A DNA stretch of 25,240 nt, taken from IMG/VR virus record IMGVR_UViG_3300037993_000378, positions 1 through 25,240 of that record. The stretch is one strand, 5' to 3'. Position 1 is the stretch's first letter. Each line of letters begins with the position of its first letter. Made by a program: the position numbers and the translations under genes. This DNA is from a virus. The notes below the pieces were generated by a model that saw nothing but the letters and a program-made list of their open reading frames with translations, had not been told where the DNA came from and made no database searches. Of this stretch, positions 10,011 through 16,765 are shown in pieces.

Positions 10011-10172
10011 TTATTTGTTTGGATATTTTCTAATGGCATAATCAAGTTTTCTTTTATTTTGAAAATTCTTAGAATGGGAAATTTCACGATTCCATCGTGT
10101 TATTAATCCTTGGCAAGTATATCCAATATAAGATTTACCAGTAAGACTCGTATGTTTATAAATGATATACAT
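10011..10172 (-). pseudogene. Truncated GIY-YIG homing endonuclease remnant (53 codons)
   Basis: An ATG at 10172 opens 53 codons ending with TAA at 10011-10013. The translation begins MYIIYKHTSLTGKSYIGYTC and continues with a conserved RW pair near residue 26. It is clearly paralogous to the intact GIY-YIG protein at 20526-21251 (MYIIYKHT, YIGYTCQ, RW shared), and the DNA is also alike around GGCAAGTATA and the start region. The remnant stops before the catalytic Glu, the Asn region and all NUMOD3 motifs, and about 70 nt with no clear further homology separate it from gp25. It sits between the PAAR gene and gp25, where no endonuclease is needed. GATAAATA lies 5 nt before its ATG. Whether the short peptide is made is unknown. 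Confidence 0.8.
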
Positions 10173-10177
10173 ATAAA

Positions 10178-10185
10178 TATTTATC
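10178..10185 (-). promoter_or_regulatory. Late-promoter-like box before the GIY-YIG remnant
   Basis: GATAAATA (one mismatch to TATAAATA) on the minus strand, overlapping the PAAR stop codon and placed 5 nt before the remnant ATG. This is the same spacing as upstream of the intact GIY-YIG gene, so the promoter probably travelled with the mobile gene. Confidence 0.4.
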
Positions 10186-10519
10186 CACAGAATACGTTGG
10201 GACTGGCCTGGTCTGCAAAATCAATTTCAATTGTAGGTGCAGAAGGATATACAATAAAATCTCCATTTCTTCCGGCTGCTAATCCATTAACAAATACAGT
10301 TTTAGATCCAAACCCTAATATTGCAATTGGATTTAAAGGATTAGGAATATCCCAATGATCTGTAACTCTATGCCATGGAAGCCCATTGACAAATACACTT
10401 GGAGACCCTTGTATATTTGGTTCTGGTGGAAGAGGAAAATTACCCGCAGATATATCACCTAATCGAACTGCACGTTTTATAGTTTGAACTTCAACATATA
10501 ATGTATTAGATATTTGCAT
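10181..10519 (-). CDS. gp5.4: PAAR-domain spike-tip protein (T4 gp5.4-like)
   Basis: A 112-aa protein with the PAAR repeat arrangement: AVRLGDISAGN at about 17-27 (variant of 'R.GD...G'), SVFVNGLPWHRVTDHW at 41-56 and TVFVNGLAAGRNGD at 74-87. PAAR proteins cap the gp5-type spike with a sharp tip that punctures the host envelope. The ATG overlaps the stop of the upstream repeat/TIG gene in a TAATG junction, implying translational coupling and perhaps physical partnership. Slightly longer than T4 gp5.4 (97 aa). Confidence 0.88.
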   Translation of the reverse strand: MQISNTLYVEVQTIKRAVRLGDISAGNFPLPPEPNIQGSPSVFVNGLPWHRVTDHWDIPNPLNPIAILGFGSKTVFVNGLAAGRNGDFIVYPSAPTIEIDFADQASPNVFCG

Positions 10520-11598
10520 TATGGATCCAAAATATGTACTGGTACATTTCCAATCATATTTATATCCATTGATGGTAAAATACCTTGCAATTCTTCAGGT
10601 GAAATAAAAATTGTAGGAATATTAATTCCATTCCAAACTATAATACTAGTAGGTAAAAATCCCCATCCAATACAAGTTAAAGTAACATTTGGTTGAAACT
10701 CTGGTAATATATTTGGATAAATAGCAAATAAAACTGGATGATGTTCATCAAGGATTTGAAAAGAACAAATATCTAAAGATTGTGTTTTAATTGTTATGGA
10801 AGATTTTTCTACAATTTGTATTTGGCAATTATCATAAAGGTGAAATCTATAAAGAGCTACTAATATTTCATTATATAATTGAGTTATTCTTGTGTTTGAT
10901 GGTTCAGATACCAAAGTTTCATTATATAATGAAGTTATCCTAGCATCCGATGGTTCAGATACCAAAGTTTCATTATATAATGAAGTTATCCTAGCATCCG
11001 ATGGTTCAGATACTAATATTTCATTATATAATGCAGTTATTAAAGCGTGTTGTGTTGTACCATATAACGAAGAACTTTCAGAAATTTGGATATCTAAAGT
11101 ATCAGAATCTAAAATCCTAGAAGTAATATGTATAGAAGAACTTTCAGAAATTTGGATATCTAAAGAATCAAAATCAATTATAGGAAATTCTATAATACGA
11201 TTTGAACTTTCAGAAATTTGAATAGATAAATTATCTGTATCATTTATTGGATAAATGGGAACAGAACTAGGAATTCTTAAAATATATTTAAGATGAGGTA
11301 AATATTGTCCAACATAAGAACCAGAATTAATAATTAAAGTTTTAGTGGCCGTAACCATTAAAACTGTAGATGGAGAATCTGAAGGAAGAGTATTAGTAGA
11401 AGGACTCCGATGTAATATTTCTGTTTGTACATCGGTATCGACAATATTTTTTAAAAGAGGTAAATATTGTCCAACATAAGAACCAGAATTAATAATTAAA
11501 GTTTTAGTGGCCGTAACCATTAAAACTGTAGATGGAGAATCTGAAGGAAGAGTACTGGTAGATGGATTACGGTAGGTAATTTCTTCGTAAGTACTCAA
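10519..11598 (-). CDS. Internally repetitive protein with C-terminal TIG/IPT-like domain (probable fibre or spike appendage)
   Basis: A 359-aa protein starting at a TTG; in-frame upstream codons reach a stop with no ATG, and GAG lies 8 nt before the TTG. Three repeat classes follow in order: two 54-residue units (7-60, 61-114) whose DNA is identical over 98 bp; three 'LDIQISESSS' units (about 123-132, 146-155, 168-177); and four 17-residue units of the type ITSLYNETLVSEPSDAR (187-248). Residues about 294-359 look like an immunoglobulin-like TIG/IPT domain (GWGFLPTSIIVWNGINIPT). Position next to PAAR, with a TAATG overlap, suggests a structural or adhesive role. I recognise no full-length homologue. 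Confidence 0.7.
   Translation of the reverse strand: MSTYEEITYRNPSTSTLPSDSPSTVLMVTATKTLIINSGSYVGQYLPLLKNIVDTDVQTEILHRSPSTNTLPSDSPSTVLMVTATKTLIINSGSYVGQYLPHLKYILRIPSSVPIYPINDTDNLSIQISESSNRIIEFPIIDFDSLDIQISESSSIHITSRILDSDTLDIQISESSSLYGTTQHALITALYNEILVSEPSDARITSLYNETLVSEPSDARITSLYNETLVSEPSNTRITQLYNEILVALYRFHLYDNCQIQIVEKSSITIKTQSLDICSFQILDEHHPVLFAIYPNILPEFQPNVTLTCIGWGFLPTSIIVWNGINIPTIFISPEELQGILPSMDINMIGNVPVHILDP
10898..10999 (-). repeat. Two identical tandem 51-bp units
   Basis: 10898-10948 and 10949-10999 are identical in every base, encoding the 17-residue LYNETLVSEPSDAR-type units. Diverged units flank them on both sides (about 10862-10897 and from 11000). Perfect identity beside diverged neighbours indicates recent duplication. 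Confidence 0.95.
11295..11392 (-). repeat. 98-bp direct repeat, copy A
   Basis: Identical to 11457-11554, offset by 162 bp (54 codons) in the same gene and frame. It encodes the second 54-residue unit of the repeat protein. Confidence 0.95.
11457..11554 (-). repeat. 98-bp direct repeat, copy B
   Basis: Identical to 11295-11392. It encodes the first 54-residue unit. The 64 bp between the copies has diverged, so only part of the unit is conserved or recently converted. Confidence 0.95.
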
Positions 11599-11613
11599 AA
11601 TATTTTCTCACTT

Positions 11614-12789
11614 TTAACTTGTTGCTATCCACATACTACCACGAGCGTAATTTGATGCTCCATTATTATTGTTTGTTAAATTATACCAATTATGGCTATT
11701 AAAAGTATCAGTAGCATCAATTGTAAATGCTTCAGCTACATAAATTAAATCGAAAAATTGTCCTTTGAGAGTACCAACATCCGATTGAGAAGTTAAACCA
11801 GAAGTTAATAATACATCTGATGTATTAATATCTCCATTAGCCCACAAATATCCTCTTGTTACTAAATTGTAAATACTACCAATTTCTGGAATTACAATTT
11901 CTGGCCCACCACCCAATTGACAAAAATTACTACTATTACCACCTTCCAAGAAATTTGTATCCCAAATAACTTCTGTATTTCCATTACTATTCAAATTACC
12001 TACTTGAGTTCCTCCACCATATAAATTAACTCCAACTCGAAAACTAGAACGTAAAGAAGTATCTCCATCACTATCAGCATTACTGAGCATGTATCCTACA
12101 TTAGCTATACCAGTTATAAAACTAGGAACATATAACATACCAGCCATAACAAAATCACGATTTACACCTGCTCCTACAACAAAACATAAAAAATGATATT
12201 GTGTTGCTATAATTCCAAAAGTTTTACCAATATTAGGATATAATTCTCCACCATAATTTTGGTTCGTTTGGTTTGAACTTTTAATAGTACCATCTTGGCT
12301 TTCTATATGAACTTGAATACAATTATGGACATTATCAATTAAACGTACTCTAATAGGATTTGTGACATTTGTTTGTGTTGTACTTTCTAATAGATAATAT
12401 TGTGTATTTAATGTATGAGTACCTGATTGAGAACCTGTTGTAGTAATATTACCTCCACCTGGAGAAGAGGCTAAATGGAAAGTATTAGCATCAATATAAT
12501 TTACATAATAAATAGTATTTACAGATAATCCACTAGGTAAAGTTCCTGAAGTTTGTAATATAATAGCTTCATTACCTAAAAATCCATGAGAATTAAAGGT
12601 TACAACTCCAGGATTAGCAATAGAAATTGTAACAATGCCAGTATTTCCTAATCCTTGTCCAGAAGCAATAGCTTTGCTTGTCCATCCTGCACTTATTAAA
12701 GCAGCCGCTATATTAACTTGAAAATCAGATTTGACTAATGGAACAAATGTTGTATCAATATAAGTACCACCACTAAATTGTGTTGCCAT
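11614..12789 (-). CDS. Phage structural protein with tail-fibre-type beta module
   Basis: A 391-aa protein. Residues about 52-128 form a module common in phage tail and appendage proteins (VTFNSHGFLGNEAIILQTSG, then LPSGLSVNTIYYVNYIDANT, ending SGSQSGTHTL). The remainder is Gly/Asn/Ser-rich beta sequence ending ARGSMWIATS and has no enzyme motif. An AAAGGA Shine-Dalgarno precedes the ATG. It lies between the ConA-like gene and the repeat/TIG gene, in a set of structural genes inserted between gp5 and PAAR. Probably a virion surface protein; its exact function is unknown. Confidence 0.6.
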   Translation of the reverse strand: MATQFSGGTYIDTTFVPLVKSDFQVNIAAALISAGWTSKAIASGQGLGNTGIVTISIANPGVVTFNSHGFLGNEAIILQTSGTLPSGLSVNTIYYVNYIDANTFHLASSPGGGNITTTGSQSGTHTLNTQYYLLESTTQTNVTNPIRVRLIDNVHNCIQVHIESQDGTIKSSNQTNQNYGGELYPNIGKTFGIIATQYHFLCFVVGAGVNRDFVMAGMLYVPSFITGIANVGYMLSNADSDGDTSLRSSFRVGVNLYGGGTQVGNLNSNGNTEVIWDTNFLEGGNSSNFCQLGGGPEIVIPEIGSIYNLVTRGYLWANGDINTSDVLLTSGLTSQSDVGTLKGQFFDLIYVAEAFTIDATDTFNSHNWYNLTNNNNGASNYARGSMWIATS

Positions 12790-12798
12790 ATTTATCCT

Positions 12799-13845
12799 TT
12801 ATGCTGTAAGTTTATAGCCGACTTCTAATGCATTAACGGCTGCTGGAGTCCAAGGAGCATCGGTTGCTGGATCTACTTCCATATAATTAGAAAATGATTG
12901 GTATGTAGAAAGTAAAACATTATCATTAAATTGGTCTACAGTCATCCCAGATGTAACTATATTGGCAACATCTCTTTCTCCTACATCATCTTTTCTAGCA
13001 ATAATAGTTGTTTTAGTTGCCTGAATTTCATTACCTTTAAAAGATTGACTTTCATAACTTCCTAATGTTAACATATTAAAATAATCAGTATCACCACTTG
13101 TTGCTGAATAATTATAAGTAACATCACCATCATTAGTTTGCAAATTTTGCCAATTACCAGCAGTACCATTACTTAAAAATTGAACCGAAACATTAGAAGC
13201 TGGAACAGTAGTTAATACTTTTTGTTCTCCAAGAAATCCATTATTATAAGATCCAGAAGTATTTAAAATATAAAGATCATCCAAAAAAACACTAGCTCCA
13301 TAACTATATATTTGCACTCTATTTGTATTGGCATTTGTTGATAAAGGATTCATGGTATTTACACCAGATCCTGATAAAATAGTTTGTTGTCCTAATCTAA
13401 CTTCAAAAGAACCATTTACTCCTATAGTAGCAGAAAATTCAATATATTGCCACGCATTAACAACCATAATATTAATAGATGTTTTTGCTAATAATACAGG
13501 ACTATAAATGCCAGTTCCATTATGATTTCCACTATAAACTGCTAAACTCCCATCATATAAAAATCTTAAATAAATTTGTTCATAATTATCATCATCCCAA
13601 AATGTAATTAAACCTTGAGTATCAGCTTCTAATGGATAACCATTATTTGGATAAACTGCTAATCCAACAATACGAGGACCAGATATTCTTGAAAGTGTTT
13701 TATATGCTTGAAAATTATAAGTACTATATCCTCCAAATCTACCTGTCTCACTATTTCCGGTAGGTATAGGATATGAATCGAATTCTCCAAGATTTACAAA
13801 AATAGGAGCAACTAATGTATCAAATCCGGTGTAAAGTTCTATCAT
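12799..13845 (-). CDS. Phage structural protein with concanavalin-A-like lectin fold
   Basis: A 348-aa protein. Residues about 60-195 follow the ConA-like jelly-roll pattern of phage virion proteins: IYLRFLYDGSLAVYSG, AWQYIEFSATIGVNGSFEVR and a conserved VFLDDLYILNTSG. The C-terminal part (WTPAAVNALEVGYKLTA) resembles a virion-protein family with a 'W....vN..+.G.k' ending. AAAGGA is a good RBS. It follows the 128-aa gene by 11 bases. Glycan binding is an inference from the fold; no binding residues can be assigned by eye. Confidence 0.58.
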   Translation of the reverse strand: MIELYTGFDTLVAPIFVNLGEFDSYPIPTGNSETGRFGGYSTYNFQAYKTLSRISGPRIVGLAVYPNNGYPLEADTQGLITFWDDDNYEQIYLRFLYDGSLAVYSGNHNGTGIYSPVLLAKTSINIMVVNAWQYIEFSATIGVNGSFEVRLGQQTILSGSGVNTMNPLSTNANTNRVQIYSYGASVFLDDLYILNTSGSYNNGFLGEQKVLTTVPASNVSVQFLSNGTAGNWQNLQTNDGDVTYNYSATSGDTDYFNMLTLGSYESQSFKGNEIQATKTTIIARKDDVGERDVANIVTSGMTVDQFNDNVLLSTYQSFSNYMEVDPATDAPWTPAAVNALEVGYKLTA

Positions 13846-13856
13846 TTATATTTCCT

Positions 13857-14243
13857 TTAAGGGGTGCTAAATGTTAATGTAACTGATAAAACCCAAATTT
13901 GTGTATTTGGTTTGGTACCTAAATTTTCTACTTTTCGATTTAATGCTGTTCCGGCTGTACCATTAGAACCATTTAAAACTACCCATTCATTCCAATCATA
14001 ATTTGCAGCATTTGTTCCAAATGTTGCTTCAAATGTAATAGAAGGTGTAGAAATAGTAGGATATCCTATATCCATTGGAAGATATGTTTTATTAGATGAT
14101 GCTTGTAAATCTGTTTGAGATACATTAAAACCCGCAGTCCCATCTCCTATTCCAATATATGCATGAGTATTATCATATGCAGGACTACCTAAACCTGTTG
14201 CTAACCCGGCTAAAGCGGAAACACCTGAATTCAAAAGTGGCAT
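13857..14243 (-). CDS. Small phage tail/appendage structural protein
   Basis: A 128-aa protein with a pattern seen in many tailed phages and prophages: AYIGIGDGTAGF, a central YDWNEWVVLNGSNG and a C-terminal LNRKVENLGTKPNTQIWVLS. Proteins with the 'W.eW...ng...NR...lG.K....W.l' layout are usually annotated as phage structural or tail proteins, without a firm function. GGAG precedes the ATG. The start overlaps the end of the 49-aa ORF by 13 bases. Confidence 0.58.
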   Translation of the reverse strand: MPLLNSGVSALAGLATGLGSPAYDNTHAYIGIGDGTAGFNVSQTDLQASSNKTYLPMDIGYPTISTPSITFEATFGTNAANYDWNEWVVLNGSNGTAGTALNRKVENLGTKPNTQIWVLSVTLTFSTP

Positions 14244-14380
14244 AATTTTTCTTTCTCCGTAATTCTATCTATTATTTTTCCATCTTCTAATAAAATTATT
14301 TCCATTAATTCACCATTAGAAGCATCAAATTTTTTTAAAGTGAGAATTTCTTTTACTTTTAATTTTGAAAATTCAACCAT
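14231..14380 (-). CDS. Hypothetical 49-aa protein
   Basis: An ATG at 14380 opens 49 codons ending in TGA at 14231-14233. The sequence begins MVEFSKLKVKEILTLKKFDA and is rich in Lys, Glu, Leu and Ile. It exactly fills the gap between the gp5 stop (14388) and the 128-aa gene and overlaps the latter by 13 bases, as expected in a compact operon. AATAAATA ends 4 nt before the ATG. No family is recognised; the composition suggests a soluble, partly helical peptide. Confidence 0.55.
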   Translation of the reverse strand: MVEFSKLKVKEILTLKKFDASNGELMEIILLEDGKIIDRITEKEKLCHF

Positions 14381-14384
14381 ATAA

Positions 14385-14392
14385 TATTTATT
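14385..14392 (-). promoter_or_regulatory. Late-promoter-like box before the 49-aa ORF
   Basis: AATAAATA (one mismatch) overlapping the gp5 stop codon, 4 nt before the ATG at 14380. Weaker than the perfect boxes in this window. Confidence 0.35.
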
Positions 14393-15581
14393 CTACTTTA
14401 GGTTCTGTTGCATGGATTACTGTAGCTCCAGTAGATTTTTGAGTATTAAGCCAAATAAAAGGAGCATCCATATTTATAGAAGTTCCAGAAATTAAGTTAA
14501 TAGCTTGTAATGATTGTAATGTTACAGTATTACCTGAACTAATGTTCACGTTACGTGAACCTAATACATTTATATCTGCACAAGCTTCCACATTTACATT
14601 TCCACCAGCTTTAATATTTGCATCACCTTGAACTGTAATATAAGCGGCTCCACGATCTGCTTTAATATTAATATTTCCAACAACTTCAATATTCCAATCT
14701 CCACCAACCAAAAGATTATAATCTTTATTTACAGTTTCATTCTTTTGATTCATAATGAGGATATTATGTCCTCGCATAACAATCTCATATCCATCACCCA
14801 CCACTTTATCAATTTTAGTTCCATCAGTCAGATATTCTTTAAAAGATCCTGAACGATCAATATCTAACTGACCTTCAAAATTAGGAGTATCATCTATAAT
14901 TTTAACATGACCTGATTCACTTTGAGTGACATGGACATATGGATAAACACCATTATAATAAAGTGGAGGTTCTGCCCAAGTACCTCCAAAAGCAATTGGT
15001 ACTTCTGATACTATTATATTTTTTAGGACATTTAATATAGTTTTATCTATTTTTTCATTTCGTGCAATTCTATTTGTATCAGATTCATTTAAGAAATCTG
15101 TTTGAGGATATTGTGGCCCTTGAATTCCATTAATTAAATGGGCACCTGTTCCATCTTTAGAATAAGAACGAAAAGCAATTTGACGTGGTGCACCTGCTAA
15201 TGTTTCAATTAATTTTGGATCATTACGTGGATCATTAAACCCTTTTGTAGGATCTGGAGCTAATTGAGGAATACCACCTATTGATCCAAAAATAACAGCT
15301 TCTTGCATTGCAGGACCATCACGGAAAAATCCTACTACCCAAGTACCTGGAACTAATCCTAAAGGAACTTCACCAATCCCATTTATTGAAGCTGAAGTAA
15401 TTGGTAATAAAACATATGCCCATTGCAATTGATCTGTTGAAATATATGTTTTATCGGGAGTATGACATCCTAAAATTCTTACTCTTACTTTTCCTAACTT
15501 ATTTGGGTCCATTCTATCTTCAACAACTCCCATAAACCAAATCATACCTTCATGACCCATATAAAATGTTTCTTTTGCCAT
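14388..15581 (-). CDS. gp5: gp5-like central spike protein (OB-fold and beta-helix, no lysozyme domain)
   Basis: A 397-aa protein. The N-terminus matches the T4 gp5 OB-fold: WFMGVVEDRMDPNKLGKVRV at 15-34, then WAYVLLPITSASINGIGEVP and VIFGSIGGIP ending near residue 104. The C-terminus (about 250-380) is a run of short beta repeats such as GDANIKAGGNVNVEACADIN, consistent with the triple-stranded beta-helix needle. T4 gp5 (575 aa) carries a lysozyme domain between these parts. Here only about 150 residues separate them and no lysozyme motif is seen, as in cyanophage gp5 proteins. AGG precedes the ATG, which lies 1 base after the upstream stop. Confidence 0.92.
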   Translation of the reverse strand: MAKETFYMGHEGMIWFMGVVEDRMDPNKLGKVRVRILGCHTPDKTYISTDQLQWAYVLLPITSASINGIGEVPLGLVPGTWVVGFFRDGPAMQEAVIFGSIGGIPQLAPDPTKGFNDPRNDPKLIETLAGAPRQIAFRSYSKDGTGAHLINGIQGPQYPQTDFLNESDTNRIARNEKIDKTILNVLKNIIVSEVPIAFGGTWAEPPLYYNGVYPYVHVTQSESGHVKIIDDTPNFEGQLDIDRSGSFKEYLTDGTKIDKVVGDGYEIVMRGHNILIMNQKNETVNKDYNLLVGGDWNIEVVGNINIKADRGAAYITVQGDANIKAGGNVNVEACADINVLGSRNVNISSGNTVTLQSLQAINLISGTSINMDAPFIWLNTQKSTGATVIHATEPKVE

Positions 15582-15582
15582 A

Positions 15583-15969
15583 TTATATACCTAAGATTCC
15601 AGATGTAACTGAAGATTTTAATTGTGTAATAATTTGTGTTGGATTTTGAATTACAGAATTTGGAGTAAAATTTGTAGAAAATGCAACAGGAGGAAGACAA
15701 TTAACTGTAACCATAATTTCAGGAGTTAAAGAAATTGCTGGTATAGCTGGTATTGCCAATTTGACCAATCCTGCTAAAGCAGAAAATAAATTAGGAATTG
15801 GTGGTAAAGAAGGAATACCAGGTAAGGCAGGAAGCCCTAAACATTTAACTGTAGAAGAATTTGAATATGCTTGTAATGCAGCTAAAACCGGTAATTCAGG
15901 GAGATTTGGTTGTGGTGTAAGTGGTACTCCAGGAATTAGAGGTAATGGTAGAGAATTAATTGATCCCAT
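15583..15969 (-). CDS. Pro-rich 128-aa protein of the gp27-gp5 interval
   Basis: About one residue in six is proline, in motifs such as LPLPLIPGVPLTPQPNLPEL near the start and LPALPGIPSLPPIPNL in the middle. There is one hydrophobic stretch (LAGLVKLAIPAIPAISL) and two Cys. No family is recognised. The stop lies 1 base before the gp5 ATG, so it is probably co-translated with the spike and may be a spike-associated or assembly factor (inference). CATAAATA stands 5 nt before the ATG; an AGG lies too close to the ATG to be a normal Shine-Dalgarno. Confidence 0.6.
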   Translation of the reverse strand: MGSINSLPLPLIPGVPLTPQPNLPELPVLAALQAYSNSSTVKCLGLPALPGIPSLPPIPNLFSALAGLVKLAIPAIPAISLTPEIMVTVNCLPPVAFSTNFTPNSVIQNPTQIITQLKSSVTSGILGI

Positions 15970-15974
15970 ACCTA

Positions 15975-15982
15975 TATTTATG
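15975..15982 (-). promoter_or_regulatory. Late-promoter-like box before the Pro-rich gene and gp5
   Basis: CATAAATA (one mismatch) on the minus strand, 5 nt before the ATG at 15969 and overlapping the upstream stop codon. It would restart late transcription for the gp5 block downstream of the accessory cassette. Confidence 0.42.
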
Positions 15983-16244
15983 GTAAAATTTTTACATATG
16001 AAACTGCAAATAATCCATCAGAACTTGTGATAATAGCTCCTGGTTGTTGAAGATTTTCAGCACACCATTCTCTTAATTCTCTGGAATTTTTCTTTTCAGT
16101 TACAAGTTTACCTAAATATTTAAATTTCTCAATAGCTGTAGATCTATCAGAAGATCTAACAACTTGTTTAATCATTCTCCCACCATTAGCAGGAAGATAT
16201 ACATTAAGGATAATTTGATATTCAATTAATGAATCATTGTTCAT
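15978..16244 (-). CDS. Hypothetical 88-aa protein
   Basis: It begins MNNDSLIEYQIILNVYLPAN and ends AVSYVKILP. A mixed alpha/beta pattern: a strand (EYQIILNVYLP), a basic helix with RSSDRSTAIEKFKYLGKLV, then KNSRELREWCAENLQ and a final strand. No transmembrane segment and no recognised family. The ATG overlaps the preceding gene by 11 bases and has no clear Shine-Dalgarno, so coupling is likely. It is the last gene of the accessory cassette. Confidence 0.5.
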   Translation of the reverse strand: MNNDSLIEYQIILNVYLPANGGRMIKQVVRSSDRSTAIEKFKYLGKLVTEKKNSRELREWCAENLQQPGAIITSSDGLFAVSYVKILP

Positions 16245-16503
16245 GGTTTTTTAATATTTCATCTGTAATTTTATTCAATTTTTTTAATGCATTAATAACC
16301 ATAATATTATGATATTGTTGTATTGTATGTAAAAAGAAGGCAATAGGAATTGAAAAAGGACTATAAAAAAGAGCAATTGGTTCTAATCCATTTGGAAAAG
16401 TAGTTTGAGTTGTTAATTTCAAAATATGTATCCAATTAATTTGAGGAAAACATATAAAGAAAGTTATTATAGTTTTAAATATTTTTGAAACAATTTTATA
16501 CAT
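16234..16503 (-). CDS. Hypothetical small membrane-like protein, 89 aa
   Basis: The N-terminus has a basic start followed by hydrophobic residues (IFKTIITFFICFPQINWIHI, about 8-27), and a second apolar stretch lies at about 43-60 (IALFYSPFSIPIAFFLH). The C-terminus is polar and charged (NALKKLNKITDEILKNHEQ). One or two membrane passes are plausible. A holin-like or membrane-active role cannot be excluded, but no signature supports it. AAGG is placed 8 nt before the ATG; the gene overlaps its upstream neighbour by 8 bases. Confidence 0.5.
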   Translation of the reverse strand: MYKIVSKIFKTIITFFICFPQINWIHILKLTTQTTFPNGLEPIALFYSPFSIPIAFFLHTIQQYHNIMVINALKKLNKITDEILKNHEQ

Positions 16504-16765
16504 AAAATATTGCCTTTTTATCTACCATTCCATTTTTTAAGGTTATTTGATTAGGTAATTTATCCCACTGTTCTTTAGTAAATACTTTTCCTATAAATTC
16601 ATGATTATTATATGAAATATAATTATCATATTGTTCTGGATAAATGGCTGTTTTATAATGGCAATTAACTAATGGACCATCCCGCCCAGGATTATATTCA
16701 TCCCAATGAAGTTTCCTGGGCGGGATTTTGCATACGCCGACTTTAAGAGGTAAAATTAAAGGCAT
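16496..16765 (-). CDS. Hypothetical 89-aa protein
   Basis: Starts at the ATG immediately following the stop of the secreted-protein gene (TAA then ATG), so translation is probably coupled. It has WDEYNPGRDG, NCHYKTAIYPEQ and HEFIGKVFTKEQWDKLPNQI, which looks like a compact soluble fold. No family is recognised. A GC-rich 13-bp inverted repeat (16679-16726) lies inside the gene and encodes the IPPRK and NPGRD segments. Confidence 0.5.
   Translation of the reverse strand: MPLILPLKVGVCKIPPRKLHWDEYNPGRDGPLVNCHYKTAIYPEQYDNYISYNNHEFIGKVFTKEQWDKLPNQITLKNGMVDKKAIFYV
16679..16726. repeat. 13-bp perfect inverted repeat (GC-rich hairpin)
   Basis: The arms ATCCCGCCCAGGA (16679-16691) and TCCTGGGCGGGAT (16714-16726) are perfectly complementary and enclose a 22-nt loop. 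Nine of 13 arm positions are G or C in a strongly AT-rich region. On the plus strand the right arm runs into TTTT; on the minus strand no U-run follows. It lies inside the 89-aa coding region. Confidence 0.9.

Noticed and set aside
10172-10179. TATAAATA on the plus strand
   Set aside because: It is a by-product of the minus-strand box and ATG of the GIY-YIG remnant; the plus-strand ORFs downstream are antisense to the PAAR gene.
10862-11040. CRISPR-like array
   Set aside because: The 51-bp units are directly adjacent without spacers, keep reading frame and encode 17-residue protein repeats.
10892-11221. Plus-strand ORF with SDGSDTKVSLYNEVIL-type repeats
   Set aside because: It is the antisense image of the repeat region of the minus-strand 359-aa gene; the 51-bp unit is a multiple of three, so any frame stays open.
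14470-14477. Further TATAAATA on the minus strand inside gp5 (another near 535-542)
   Set aside because: Within coding sequence and not near any start codon; expected by chance in AT-rich DNA.
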